Shown in pieces: positions 18,401 through 27,527 of a stretch of 64,000 bases of DNA. The translations under genes and the position numbers were made by a program. The stretch is from NCBI GenBank assembly GCA_963777665.1, contig CAVZRJ010000003.1:434001-498000 (forward strand), read 5' to 3'. Below the pieces are notes generated by a model. That model ran no database searches. It was not told the origin of the DNA and saw only the letters and a program-made list of their open reading frames with translations. The stretch's first letter is position 1. The number at the start of each line of letters is the position of its first letter. The DNA is from Bog-756 sp963777665 (lineage in GTDB: Bacteria; Actinomycetota; Acidimicrobiia; Acidimicrobiales; RAAP-2).

Positions 18401-19739
18401 CACCGACGCCTTCGGGAACACCGGACACTGGTCGTTCACCCTCACCGAGACTCCGGCCGGTGGGACCATCACCCAGACCGCACCGACCTCGGGCTCAGTC
18501 AGTGCGGGCAACCCCTTCACCTCCCAGTTGCTCACTTCGGGCAATAACGGTGCGGTCACCTTCACCGTGACCTCGTCCTCCCCGGCCTTCACCGTCTCCG
18601 GGTCCGGCGCGGTCTCCGCCCCGGACACCCTTATCGTGGGCTCCTACACCGTCTCGGGGACGGACACCGACGCCTTCGGGAACACCGGACACTGGTCGTT
18701 CACCCTCACCGAGACTCCGGCCGGCGGGACCATCACCCAGACCGCACCGACCTCGGGCTCGGTCAGTGCGGGCAACCCGTTCACCTCCCAGTTGCTCACT
18801 TCGGGCAACAACGGTGCGGTCACCTTCACCGTGACCACGGTCTCCCCGGCCTTCACCGTCTCCTCGAGCGGCGCGGTCTCTGCCCCCGACACCCTCGCCG
18901 TGGGCCCCTACACCGTCCAGGGCACGGACGTTGACAACCTCGGGAACACCGGGACCTGGACCTACACCCTCACGGTGAATGTTGCCCCATCCTCGGGATA
19001 CACCCTGGTTGCCTCCGATGGCGGCATCTTCGCCTTCGGGGACGCCACGTTCTTCGGCTCCACCGGTGCGCTCACCCTCAACAAGCCGATCGTCGGGATG
19101 GCGGCGACCCCGGACGGCAAGGGTTACTGGCTGGTTGCCTCCGACGGTGGCCTCTTCGCCTTCGGGGATGCCAAGTTCTTCGGCTCCACCGGTGCGCTCA
19201 CCCTCAACAAGCCGATCGTCGGGATGGCGGCGACGTCAGACGGCAAGGGCTACTGGCTGGTCGCCTCCGACGGCGGCATCTTCGCCTTCGGGGATGCCAA
19301 GTTCTTCGGCTCCACCGGTGCGCTCACCCTCAACAAGCCGATCGTCGGGATGGCGGCGACGTCAGACGGCAAGGGCTACTGGCTGGTCGCCTCCGACGGC
19401 GGCATCTTCAACTTCGGTGACGCCAAGTTCTTCGGCTCTACCGGTGCGCTCACCCTCAACAAGCCGATCGTCGGGATGGCGGCGACGTCAGACGGCAAGG
19501 GCTACTGGCTAGTCGCCTCCGACGGCGGCATCTTCGCCTTCGGGGATGCCAAGTTCTTCGGCTCCACCGGTGCGCTCACCCTCAACAAGCCGATCGTCGG
19601 GATGGCGGCGACGTCAGACGGCAAGGGCTACTGGCTGGTCGCCTCCGACGGCGGCATCTTCAACTTCGGTGACGCCAAGTTCTTCGGCTCTACCGGTGCG
19701 CTCACCCTCAACAAGCCGATCGTCGGGATGGCGCCATAG
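15432..19739 (+). CDS. Giant secreted repeat protein (12 x 88 aa plus 6 x 42 aa)
   Basis: A 1435-residue exported protein. The signal peptide is at about residues 1-40 (basic start, then a hydrophobic run ending NEAAAG). One divergent unit follows, then twelve 88-residue repeats starting GTITQTAPTSGSVSAG and containing GAVTFTVTSSSPAFTVS and YTVSGTDTDAFGNTG, which look like beta-sandwich (Ig/cadherin-like) modules. The C-terminus is six 42-residue units of the type GYWLVASDGGIFAFGDAKFF, the last truncated at PIVGMAP. There is no sortase signal or terminal membrane helix. The architecture suggests an extended surface stalk with a terminal binding module; function is not established. Long frames on both other strands over the repeats are artefacts. 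Repeat number may be mis-assembled. Confidence 0.85.
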   Translation: MRTFRARFRRLTSIGSAAVLLTAVFAGSFAFLGVNEAAAGGTITQVAPFSNSTTVVAGNPFSDQLATTGNIGPATFITNSAVAQPITVSSSGAVVATAGVEPGTYFLFGTDSDSISDTGTWNYTFTVTPPGTITQTAPTSGSVSAGTPFTDQLATTPNTGAVTFTVTSSSPAFAVSSSGAVSAADTLTPGLYIVSGTDTDFFGDAGIWSFALTENPAGGTIAQTAPTSGSVSAGNPFTSQLLTSGNNGAVTFTVTSSSPAFTVSGSGAVSAPDTLIVGSYTVSGTDTDAFGNTGHWSFALTETPAGGTITQTAPTSGSVSAGNPFTSQLLTSGNNGAVTFTVTSSSPAFTVSSSGAVSAPDTLIVGSYTVSGTDTDAFGNTGHWSFTLHETPAGGTITQTAPTSGSVSAGNPFTSQLNTSGNNGAVTFTVTSSSPAFTVSGSGSVSAPDTLIVGSYTVSGTDTDAFGNTGSWSFTLHETPAGGTITQTAPTSGSVSAGNPFTSQLLTSGNNGAVTFTVTSSSPAFAVSSSGVVSAPDTLIPGSYTVSGTDTDAFGNTGSWSFALTENPAGGTITQTAPTSGSVSAGSPFTSQLNTSGNNGAVTFTVTSSSPAFAVSSSGAVSAADTLTPGLYIVSGTDADAFGNTGIWSFALTENPAGGTITQTAPTSGSVSAGSPFTSQLNTSGNNGAVTFTVTSSSPAFTVSGSGAVSAPDTLIVGSYTVSGTDTDAFGNTGHWSFALTENPAGGTITQTAPTSGSVSAGSPFTSQLNTSGNNGAVTFTVTSSSPAFTVSGSGAVSAPDTLIVGSYTVSGTDTDAFGNTGHWSFTLHETPAGGTITQTAPTSGSVSAGSPFTSQLNTSGNNGAVTFTVTSSSPAFTVSGSGSVSAPDTLIVGSYTVSGTDTDAFGNTGHWSFTLHETPAGGTITQTAPTSGSVSAGNPFTSQLLTSGNNGAVTFTVTSSSPAFTVSGSGGVSAPDALIPGSYTVSGTDTDAFGNTGHWSFTLTETPAGGTITQTAPTSGSVSAGNPFTSQLLTSGNNGAVTFTVTSSSPAFTVSGSGAVSAPDTLIVGSYTVSGTDTDAFGNTGHWSFTLTETPAGGTITQTAPTSGSVSAGNPFTSQLLTSGNNGAVTFTVTTVSPAFTVSSSGAVSAPDTLAVGPYTVQGTDVDNLGNTGTWTYTLTVNVAPSSGYTLVASDGGIFAFGDATFFGSTGALTLNKPIVGMAATPDGKGYWLVASDGGLFAFGDAKFFGSTGALTLNKPIVGMAATSDGKGYWLVASDGGIFAFGDAKFFGSTGALTLNKPIVGMAATSDGKGYWLVASDGGIFNFGDAKFFGSTGALTLNKPIVGMAATSDGKGYWLVASDGGIFAFGDAKFFGSTGALTLNKPIVGMAATSDGKGYWLVASDGGIFNFGDAKFFGSTGALTLNKPIVGMAP
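15822..18989 (+). repeat. Twelve tandem 264-bp coding repeats
   Basis: Twelve in-frame units of exactly 264 bp (88 codons) with no length variation. Central units are nearly identical in DNA, including synonymous sites. Variants such as NPFTSQLL versus SPFTSQLN and HWSFTLHETPA versus HWSFALTENPA recur in different combinations. The mosaic pattern indicates recent duplication and gene conversion. The first and last units are the most diverged. Confidence 0.95.
18996..19736 (+). repeat. Six tandem 126-bp repeats (42-aa surface module)
   Basis: Six in-frame copies of a 126-bp unit encode GYWLVASDGGIFAFGDA... PIVGMAATSDGK. The first copy is degenerate (GYTLV) and the last ends after 37 codons. 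The same module, again in six units, ends two other proteins of the window (25796-26557 and 34168-34866). Confidence 0.93.
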
Positions 19740-19819
19740 CCTGACGATCGATGCCCGGATCCCGTCACCGGCATCGATCCTGCATGTGGTCGATCCATCT
19801 GCGTCGCTATGATCCGGAA

Positions 19820-20395
19820 GTGACAACTCCACTCGGGCGGCTCATTGGTCGAACACCGGCGGGCATGTTCTTGGTTGCGACCGCCATGACGCTCGCTGGT
19901 TGTGCATCCGGGACGACGACCGCGCCACAGAGCCACTCGACGACAACAACCGGCCACCCGACGGCAACGACCGGCCACCCGACGGCAACGACCGGCCACC
20001 CGACGACGACAACCAGCCACTCGACGACAACGACCAGGGTGGTCCTGCCCGTACCGAAGCTCACTGTGGTGCCTTCGACAGGACTTCACGATGGCCAAAT
20101 TGTCAGGGTCACGGTTTCCAGATTTCCGTCCGGTAAGGTGCACCTTTCGGAATGCGCATCCGAGGTCGACGCCAACCCGTTGGGATGCGGTGCGCAGCTC
20201 GCTGCGCAGGCATTTGTCGTCGTTGATCGGGGCACGGGTTCGGCGTCTTATGTGGTGTCCAGTGGAGCCGCCAGCTCTCCACTCTCGACTGGTTCCACCA
20301 CCCCCTGCAGCCAATGCGTTGTGGTCGCCACCTCAGGCATCACTGCTTCGGGCGCGGTGGCGTACACGGCTGTCCCGATCAGCTTCGGCCCCTGA
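19820..20395 (+). CDS. Lipoprotein with neocarzinostatin-like domain
   Basis: A 191-residue protein from the GTG at 19820; an ATG at 19865 or 19751 is also possible. The N-terminus is a lipoprotein signal peptide with lipobox LAGC (FLVATAMTLAGCASG). A Thr-rich linker has a 7-residue tandem repeat TTGHPTA. The C-terminal part (VVPSTGLHDGQIVRVTVSRF, then four Cys) resembles the neocarzinostatin-like Ig fold found in actinobacterial surface proteins. It is probably anchored to the outer face of the membrane, with the Thr-rich linker possibly glycosylated. It follows the giant repeat protein by 80 bp. Confidence 0.7.
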   Translation: MTTPLGRLIGRTPAGMFLVATAMTLAGCASGTTTAPQSHSTTTTGHPTATTGHPTATTGHPTTTTSHSTTTTRVVLPVPKLTVVPSTGLHDGQIVRVTVSRFPSGKVHLSECASEVDANPLGCGAQLAAQAFVVVDRGTGSASYVVSSGAASSPLSTGSTTPCSQCVVVATSGITASGAVAYTAVPISFGP

Positions 20396-20755
20396 CATCG
20401 ATCCCTCCACCTCACCCGTGCTCAGTCAGTCAGTCAGTCAGTCAGTCCGTCGGCTGGAGCTTGGGGCCAGACCCCTGGATGACTGCACCAAGTGGTCCGA
20501 CAGTTAACGCCGATCGATCGCCATCGAAAGGCGGCGTACACCGACTGATGGAGCAACCCACCACGTCGGCGCGATCTGTTGACCCTGCGACCAGGGAGAA
20601 CGACCCGACCTTGGGACGCGTTCGGCACTGTCGGGGGCGGGCGGGGATGGGCGCTTTGCGAAGCAGCCGTCCGCACGGTGCCGGCCATGGTGGGGCAACC
20701 GGTCGGAAGGAGCTCACTCCAGCCGGTCGTGGCGCCCGAATCGCCCCCAACCGGC
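20396..20755. other. Convergent intergenic region
   Basis: This 360-bp gap lies between two convergent genes. It contains a CAGT tetranucleotide array (20423-20446) and no recognisable gene. Frames crossing it are extensions of antisense shadows. No clear hairpin terminator was seen. Confidence 0.5.
20423..20446. repeat. (CAGT)6 tetranucleotide repeat
   Basis: Six perfect tandem copies of CAGT, followed by a partial seventh (CCGT). It lies 28 bp after the lipoprotein stop codon, outside any coding sequence. Confidence 0.95.
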
Positions 20756-21879
<1,124 letters not shown>

Positions 21880-21880
<1 letters not shown>

Positions 21881-23007
21881 CACGAGGCCTGGGTCACGGT
21901 GACCGTGAATCCGGGGAACTGTCCGGCGGCCGGGGACGGGACCGTCGCGGTCGGTTCGTGCTGGAACACGTTGTGGAGCTGGAGCACCGTATAGAACTGT
22001 ACGACCGGCCAGAACCGGCTGGGAGGCAGGTCCGAGCTCCGGCACCCGTTGATCGCGAACGCGGCGTTCGCCGCCGAGACGAAGTGCTGGCTGAGGGCGT
22101 AGGGGATCAGCCCGATGCCCGACCGGATGCCCGTGCAGATGTCGGTGTACGTGTTGTGGCCCTCGCCCGAGATCTCGACAAGGACCTTGGGACCCTGGAA
22201 CGCGTTGAACGTGTTTCGGACCTGAGACGCTGGCACCACCGTGTCCCCCTCCGCGCCGATGAGCATGACCGGCTTGGTCGATGGGGTGCCGGTCGGCGGA
22301 ACAGGGGCCCAGCCCACCGCGGTGGCCACCTGCGCGCCTCCAAGGGCGTCGAATGCGGTGCCGCCGCCCGACGAGTGGCCGACCGCGGCGACCCGGGAGG
22401 GATCCGCCGAGGCGTAGAGCACCGACGTGGGATTCTGCGAATCCTGCTCGACCGCGGCCAACGACGATGCCATGACCACCGAATCGTGGGCAGGGGTCGA
22501 ATGCTGTTTGGTCTGGAGGACGTAGGCAGCCAGACCGCGTTCGAGGTAGTCGGCGCTGACCACCACGTAGCCCCACGAGGCGATGCCCGCCAGCAGCGAC
22601 GAATACAGCACTCGCTGGCCGCCGTCCCCGTGACTGAACAGGACGATCGGGAACGGGCCCTTCCTCGATGCCGGCGGATCGGTGAAGGCATCGATCGTGG
22701 TCACCTGGTTGTACTTGGCCGGCAGGATCGCCTGGTAGGAGGCGGGCAAGGTCGAAGCCTCGGGGTAGCTGAACTGGCCGTGCCCGGCGAGATGGGCCGG
22801 GTCCGCGGGGTAGTAGACGGTGGCCAGACGCTCGCCGAAGACCGGGCCGGCCGAGCCGAGATCGAGCGTGGTGACCCCGACGGGGTCCGGCCCCTTGTGC
22901 TGGTAGGGCGGCAGGGGAGAGGCCGACCCTGTACCGGAGGACGAGCATCCGGCACCGAACACGAGGCAACAGGCCGCCACCGCGGCGATGACCCTCGGAG
23001 ACACCAT
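21880..23007 (-). CDS. Exported alpha/beta-hydrolase lipoprotein (PAF-acetylhydrolase/chlorophyllase-like)
   Basis: A 375-residue lipoprotein with lipobox GAGC (AACCLVFGAGCSSSG). The alpha/beta-hydrolase fold shows an oxyanion region FPIVLFSHGDGG, nucleophile elbow GHSSGG, acid region GAEGDTVVP and histidine GEGHNTYTD, a complete Ser-Asp-His triad. It resembles secreted dienelactone hydrolase / platelet-activating-factor acetylhydrolase-type esterases. The ATG at 23007 has GGGGGAGG 6 nt upstream; the ATG at 23013 abuts that site and is less likely. It is coupled to the fatty-acid hydroxylase downstream and divergent from the thiolase, which has a KstR-like site between them. A role in hydrolysing an external ester or lipid is an inference. 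Confidence 0.82.
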
Positions 23008-23081
23008 CGCCATCCTCCCCCTGGACTGCGGTCCCGGTCCCCGCTCGCCCGACCGGAGAGTACCCCACCGGGCCGGGGCAC

Positions 23082-23095
23082 TGGAACAGGTTCTA
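23082..23095 (+). promoter_or_regulatory. KstR-like operator overlapping a -10 box
   Basis: TGGAACAGGTTCTA fits the 14-mer TNNAACNNGTTNNA known for KstR, the TetR-family repressor of steroid catabolism in mycobacteria. It overlaps TATACT (23094-23099), a good -10 element, 38 bp before the thiolase start, which is ideal for repression. Similar sites occur at 26613 and 29934. The regulator itself is not in the window. Confidence 0.68.
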
Positions 23096-23132
23096 TACTT
23101 TTCCCAACCAGAACCTCCAAGGGGGACCCGCC

Positions 23133-24293
23133 ATGGCCGAGCCGGTGATCGTCGAAGCAGTCCGCACCCCGATCGGGAAGCGCAACGGCTGGCTCTCCGG
23201 GTTCCACGCCGCAGAACTCCTGGGTGCCGCGCAGGTCGAACTGGTCAAGCGGGCCGGCATCGAACCAGGGGACGTGGAGCAGATCGTCGGGGGATGCGTG
23301 ACCCAGGCCGGCGAACAGGCGTCCAACGTGACCCGCACCGCCTGGCTGAGCCAGGGGCTCCCCTACGAGGTCGCAGCCACCACCATCGACTGTCAATGCG
23401 GCTCCGCGCAGCAGGCCAACAACTTCGTGGCCAACCTGATCAGCGCCGACGCCATCCACGCCGGCATCGCCTGCGGCGTCGAGGCCATGAGCCGGGTCGG
23501 GCTCGGGGCGAACGCCTTCAACGGTCCGGGCAAGTCCCGTCCCGAGGGCTTTCCCTGGGACATGCCCGACCAGTTCAACGCGGCCGAGCGGATCGCCCAG
23601 AAGTACGGCATCACCCGCGACGACGTGGACTGGCTCGGATTCGAGTCGCAGCGCAAGGCAGCGGTCGCCCTGGACGAGGGCCGATTCGATCGCGAGATCG
23701 CCCCGATCGAGGCTCCGGTGGTCGGAGCGGACGGTCCGACCGGCGAGCGGACCATCGTGGCGAAGGACCAGGGTCCACGCGACACCACCCGTGAGGGTCT
23801 GGCCGGCCTCAAGCCGGTGCTGCCCGAGGGCATGCACACCGCCGGGAACAGCTCGCAGATCTCCGACGGTGCGGCCGCGGTCCTCTGGATGTCCCGGGCC
23901 AGGGCCGGTGAGCTCGGCCTGCGCCCGCGGGCCCGGATCGTGGCCCAGACCCTTGTCGGCTCCGATCCCTACTACCACCTCGACGGGCCGATCGCCGCCA
24001 CGACCGACGTGCTCAAGAAGGCCGGGATGACCCTGGCCGACATCGACATCGTCGAGATCAACGAGGCCTTCGCATCTGTCGTGATGTCGTGGGGCAAGGT
24101 CCACGAGGCCGACTGGGACAGGGTCAATGTGAACGGCGGGGCGATCGCCCTCGGCCACCCGGTCGGCTCGACCGGTGCCCGCCTCATCACCACCGCCCTC
24201 CACGAGCTCGAGCGTTCCGACAAGAGCCTGGCCCTCATCACCATGTGCTGCGGCGGGGCTCTGGCCACCGGCACCATCATCGAGCGCATCTGA
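23133..24293 (+). CDS. Thiolase (acetyl-CoA C-acyltransferase, beta-oxidation type)
   Basis: A 386-residue thiolase that cleaves 3-ketoacyl-CoA. The active-site Cys89 is in DCQCGSAQQ, His342 in GHPVGSTGAR and Cys372 in MCCGGALATG. The INEAFASVV motif is present. This subtype resembles the lipid/steroid-degradation thiolases (FadA5/FadA6 group) more than biosynthetic acetoacetyl-CoA thiolases, but the subtype is not certain. AAGGGGGA lies upstream of the ATG. A KstR-like operator overlaps its putative promoter. It probably acts with the crotonase, acyl-CoA synthetase and SDR further on. Confidence 0.92.
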   Translation: MAEPVIVEAVRTPIGKRNGWLSGFHAAELLGAAQVELVKRAGIEPGDVEQIVGGCVTQAGEQASNVTRTAWLSQGLPYEVAATTIDCQCGSAQQANNFVANLISADAIHAGIACGVEAMSRVGLGANAFNGPGKSRPEGFPWDMPDQFNAAERIAQKYGITRDDVDWLGFESQRKAAVALDEGRFDREIAPIEAPVVGADGPTGERTIVAKDQGPRDTTREGLAGLKPVLPEGMHTAGNSSQISDGAAAVLWMSRARAGELGLRPRARIVAQTLVGSDPYYHLDGPIAATTDVLKKAGMTLADIDIVEINEAFASVVMSWGKVHEADWDRVNVNGGAIALGHPVGSTGARLITTALHELERSDKSLALITMCCGGALATGTIIERI

Positions 24294-24346
24294 TCCCCGC
24301 GGCGAGTGCCGGTGCGCGGGCGCGCGATCCGTGGTGAAGTGGGGAG

Positions 24347-26560
24347 ATGTGCACCCCCCACCGTTCTCTGCGCCGGGCGGCCACCTTGGTGCTCGCCGCG
24401 GCAACCGTCCTCGCACTCGGCTCAGCCCCTGCCCTGGCCTCGACCGTACCCGGGCCGCGTGTCGCGCCATCCTCGAGCTGGACCACCTTCGACCAGAACG
24501 GGCTCCGCACGGGGGTCGACGCTTCAGGCGCACCGTTCTCCCCCGCCACCGCCGCGTGGAGCTCGGCCACCCTCGACGGCAGTGTCTACGCCCAGCCGCT
24601 GATCGACGTCGGGCGGGTCTACACGGCAACCGAAAACGACACCGTCTACGCACTGGCCGCCGACACCGGCGCCGTGCTGTGGGTCACCCACGTCGGCACG
24701 CCGTTCTCCCCGTCGACCGTCGCGGGGCTCTGTGGCAACATCAATCCGACGGTCGGGATCACCTCGACCCCGGTCATCGACACTGCCCGCGGTGAGATCT
24801 TCGTGGTGGCCGCCGAGCAGGCGGGTGCCCATGCGGCAGCCCACCACCTCATCGGCTTGGACATGTACACCGGGGGGATCCTCCTCAACGAAGTCATCGA
24901 TCCTCCGACCTCACTCGTCTCGAACCCGGCATTCGAGCTCCAGCGGGCCTCTCTGGCCTTGGACGACGGCCGGGTGATCGCCGGGTTCGGCGGAAACGCC
25001 GGTGACTGCGGGCAGTACCACGGATTGGTGGTCTCGGCCCCCGAGACCGGGGCTCCACCCTCGACCTTCGTCGTCGCCAACGGCTTCAACCAGGGCGCGG
25101 TGTGGATGGGCGGGGCGGCTCCGACCATCGACGCCCAGGGGAACGTCTGGGTTTCGACCGGCAACAGCTCGGCCTCGGCGAGCTCGTACGACTACAGCGA
25201 CGGCGTCATCGAATTGAGTCCGACCATGCAGGTGATCGACTACTTTGCGCCGACCTCCTGGCACTCGGACAACTCCTCCGACGCCGACCTCGGATCCACC
25301 GCGCCAGCAATCCTCCCCAACGGCCTGGTCTTCGAGGTGGGCAAGTCGCGCATCGCGTACGTGCTCCGCAAGTCCGCCCTCGGGCACATCGGCGGGCAGG
25401 TGCAGTCGACTCCCGGTTTCTGCGGCTCCGACCCCGACGGAGGGTCCGCCGACCTCAACGGCACCCTTTTCGTGCCCTGCGGCGACGGGGTGCGGGCTGT
25501 CACGCCCACCGCCTCCTTCCCGCCGGCCGCGAGCTGGCACACGACCAGCGGCGCTCACGGGTCCACCATCGTGGCCGGGGGTCGGGTCTGGTCGATCGGC
25601 GGCGGGACCCTCTACGCCCTCGATTCTGCAACCGGTGCCACCCTGCAGCAGTTCTCGATCGGCGGCACCAACTCCAGCTTCCCGTCGCCGGCAGCCGCCG
25701 ACGGACTGGTGGTGGCCCCGTCCAACGACCAGCTCCACGCCTTCATGGGCGCGGACGGACTGCCCGGACCTCCGGCACCGGCGCCGCCCCGACCGGGCTA
25801 CTGGTTCGCCGGCTCCGACGGCGGGGTGTTCGCGCTCGGCGGTGCCGGCTTCTTCGGCTCGGCCGGGAACATCCACCTGGCCCAGCGGGTGGTCGGTATG
25901 GCCGCCACCCCCGACCACCGGGGCTACTGGCTGGTGGCCGCCGACGGCGGCATCTTCGCCTTCGGCGACGCCGGGTTCCACGGCTCGACCGGCGCCTTCC
26001 ACCTCAACGCCCCGATCGTGGGCATGGCACCGACCCCCGACGGGGGCGGCTACTGGCTGGTCGCGGCCGACGGCGGCATCTTCGCCTTCGGGGACGCCAA
26101 CTTCGAGGGATCGATGGGAGGTAAGCACCTCAACCAGCCGGTGGTCGGCATCGCCCCCGGCCCCGACGGCTACGGCTATCTCATCGTGGCCGAAGACGGC
26201 GGCATCTTCGCCTTCGGGGACGCTGCGTTCGCCGGCTCGACCGGGAACATCCGCCTCAACCAGCCCATCGTGGGCATGGCCGCCGAACCCTCGCCGGGCA
26301 CCCCGGGCTACTGGCTGGTCGCAGCCGACGGCGGGGTCTTCGCCTTCGGACGGGCCGGGTTCGACGGCTCGACCGGCGGGTTCCCCCTCAACCGTCCGGT
26401 GGTCGGCATGGCCGCGACTCCCGACGGTGCCGGTTACTGGCTGGTGGCCGCGGACGGCGGCATCTTCGCCTTCGGGGACGCCCTCTTCGAGGGGTCGACC
26501 GGCGGGATCGCCCTCAACGCTCCGATCGTGGGCATGGCCGCCGGGCCGTTCGTGGCCTGA
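24347..26560 (+). CDS. Secreted PQQ-like beta-propeller protein with C-terminal 6 x 42-aa repeat module
   Basis: A 737-residue exported protein. The signal peptide is about residues 1-35 (RRAATLVLAAATVLALGSAPALA). Residues of about 45-470 form a PQQ-like beta-propeller with blade motifs such as NDTVYALAADTGAVLW, STPVIDTARGEIFVVAAE and GGGTLYALDSATG. No quinoprotein catalytic residues were identified, so it may be a binding scaffold. The C-terminus has six units of the GYWLVAADGGIFAFGDA type. It sits in the middle of lipid-degradation genes but has its own 53-bp upstream gap. It could be a surface receptor; the function is not known. Confidence 0.82.
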   Translation: MCTPHRSLRRAATLVLAAATVLALGSAPALASTVPGPRVAPSSSWTTFDQNGLRTGVDASGAPFSPATAAWSSATLDGSVYAQPLIDVGRVYTATENDTVYALAADTGAVLWVTHVGTPFSPSTVAGLCGNINPTVGITSTPVIDTARGEIFVVAAEQAGAHAAAHHLIGLDMYTGGILLNEVIDPPTSLVSNPAFELQRASLALDDGRVIAGFGGNAGDCGQYHGLVVSAPETGAPPSTFVVANGFNQGAVWMGGAAPTIDAQGNVWVSTGNSSASASSYDYSDGVIELSPTMQVIDYFAPTSWHSDNSSDADLGSTAPAILPNGLVFEVGKSRIAYVLRKSALGHIGGQVQSTPGFCGSDPDGGSADLNGTLFVPCGDGVRAVTPTASFPPAASWHTTSGAHGSTIVAGGRVWSIGGGTLYALDSATGATLQQFSIGGTNSSFPSPAAADGLVVAPSNDQLHAFMGADGLPGPPAPAPPRPGYWFAGSDGGVFALGGAGFFGSAGNIHLAQRVVGMAATPDHRGYWLVAADGGIFAFGDAGFHGSTGAFHLNAPIVGMAPTPDGGGYWLVAADGGIFAFGDANFEGSMGGKHLNQPVVGIAPGPDGYGYLIVAEDGGIFAFGDAAFAGSTGNIRLNQPIVGMAAEPSPGTPGYWLVAADGGVFAFGRAGFDGSTGGFPLNRPVVGMAATPDGAGYWLVAADGGIFAFGDALFEGSTGGIALNAPIVGMAAGPFVA
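25796..26557 (+). repeat. Six 42-aa surface-module repeats
   Basis: Six units of 42 residues (one has 44), starting with GYWFAGSDGG and ending GMAAGPFVA. They are more diverged from one another than the copies at 18996-19736 or 34168-34866, indicating older duplication. The central G-DA-F--G and LN-P-VGMA positions are conserved. Confidence 0.9.
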
Positions 26561-26609
26561 AGGGACCGCTCCGGTCCGCCGGGCCGGACGGGCCTGCTGC
26601 TGCGGCTGA

Positions 26610-26629
26610 AACTAGAATAGGTTCTAGTT
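26610..26629 (+). promoter_or_regulatory. KstR-like palindromic operator
   Basis: A perfect 8-bp inverted repeat (AACTAGAA / TTCTAGTT) with a TAGG centre. The core TAGAATAGGTTCTA (26613-26626) differs from TNNAACNNGTTNNA at one position (AAT for AAC). It lies 103 bp before the crotonase start, in the gap after the propeller gene, and would control the crotonase-thioesterase pair. Confidence 0.65.
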
Positions 26630-26732
26630 CACCGTGCCCTGGCTCGACCGCGAGGCGCGGCCGTCACGATCGTCGCGCTGCGGCGGAGCAGGGGACCGGG
26701 CGCGAGGCGCCCTCCCCGGAGGGAGGTCCACC

Positions 26733-27527
26733 ATGACCGGCACCGAGCACCTGACCTTCGAGCGGGTCGGGTCGACCGCCGTCGTGACCATGAACCGCCC
26801 GGAGGCGAAGAACGCCCTCTCCGGGCCCATGTTGGTGGGGATGGCGGACGCCTGGGTCGAGATCGACGGTGACGACGACATCCGCTGTGCGATCCTGACC
26901 GGGGCGGGGGGCACGTTCTGCGCTGGCATGGACCTCAAATCGATGTCCGGGCCGGCCAGCGAGGAGACCCAGCGCCGGATGGCCGAGGACCCTGACCTCC
27001 ACTGGAGGGCCCTGCTCCGCCACTACTCGCTCAAGAAGCCGCTCATCGCAGCCGTCGAGGGGTGGGCCGTCGCCGGTGGCACCGAGATCCTCCAGGCCAC
27101 CGACATCCGGGTGGCCGGAGAGGGCGCCAAGTTCGGGGTGTTCGAGGCCAGGCGCGGCCTCTTCCCCCTCGGGGGATCCACCGTGCGCCTGCGCCGGCAG
27201 ATCCCCTTCACCGTGGCGATGGACCTCCTGCTGACCGCCCGCGAGATGTCCGCCCAGGAGGCCAAGGAGGTCGGCCTCATCGGCCGGGTGGTGCCCGACG
27301 GCACCGCTCTCGAGACCGCCCTCGGGATCGCCGAGATCATCGGGGCCAACGGCCCGCTCGCCGTCGAGGCGATCAAGGCGTCGGTGAAGGCCACCGAGGG
27401 CATCCCCGAGGAGGAGGCGCTGGCGATCGAGCTCGACCTCGGCTGGCCGATCTTCGCAACCGAGGACGCCAAGGAGGGCCAACGGGCGTTCGCGGAGAAG
27501 CGCCCCGCCGAGTTCAAACGCCGGTGA
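26733..27527 (+). CDS. Enoyl-CoA hydratase/isomerase family protein
   Basis: A 264-residue crotonase from the ATG at 26733, preceded by GGAGGGAGG at ideal distance; the frame extends upstream without a better start. Family features are TMNRPEAKNALSG, the oxyanion-hole region ILTGAGGTFCAGMDLKSM, and KKPLIAAVEGWAVAGGTEIL. The second catalytic glutamate position of classical hydratases was not verified, so hydratase versus isomerase activity is open. It overlaps the next gene by 4 nt (GTGA) and lies behind a KstR-like operator, consistent with acyl-CoA degradation. Confidence 0.9.
   Translation: MTGTEHLTFERVGSTAVVTMNRPEAKNALSGPMLVGMADAWVEIDGDDDIRCAILTGAGGTFCAGMDLKSMSGPASEETQRRMAEDPDLHWRALLRHYSLKKPLIAAVEGWAVAGGTEILQATDIRVAGEGAKFGVFEARRGLFPLGGSTVRLRRQIPFTVAMDLLLTAREMSAQEAKEVGLIGRVVPDGTALETALGIAEIIGANGPLAVEAIKASVKATEGIPEEEALAIELDLGWPIFATEDAKEGQRAFAEKRPAEFKRR

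Noticed and set aside
18996..19736. Possible CRISPR-like array
   Set aside because: The 126-bp periodic units are contiguous in-frame coding repeats without unique spacers; the same holds for 34168-34866 and the 264-bp array.
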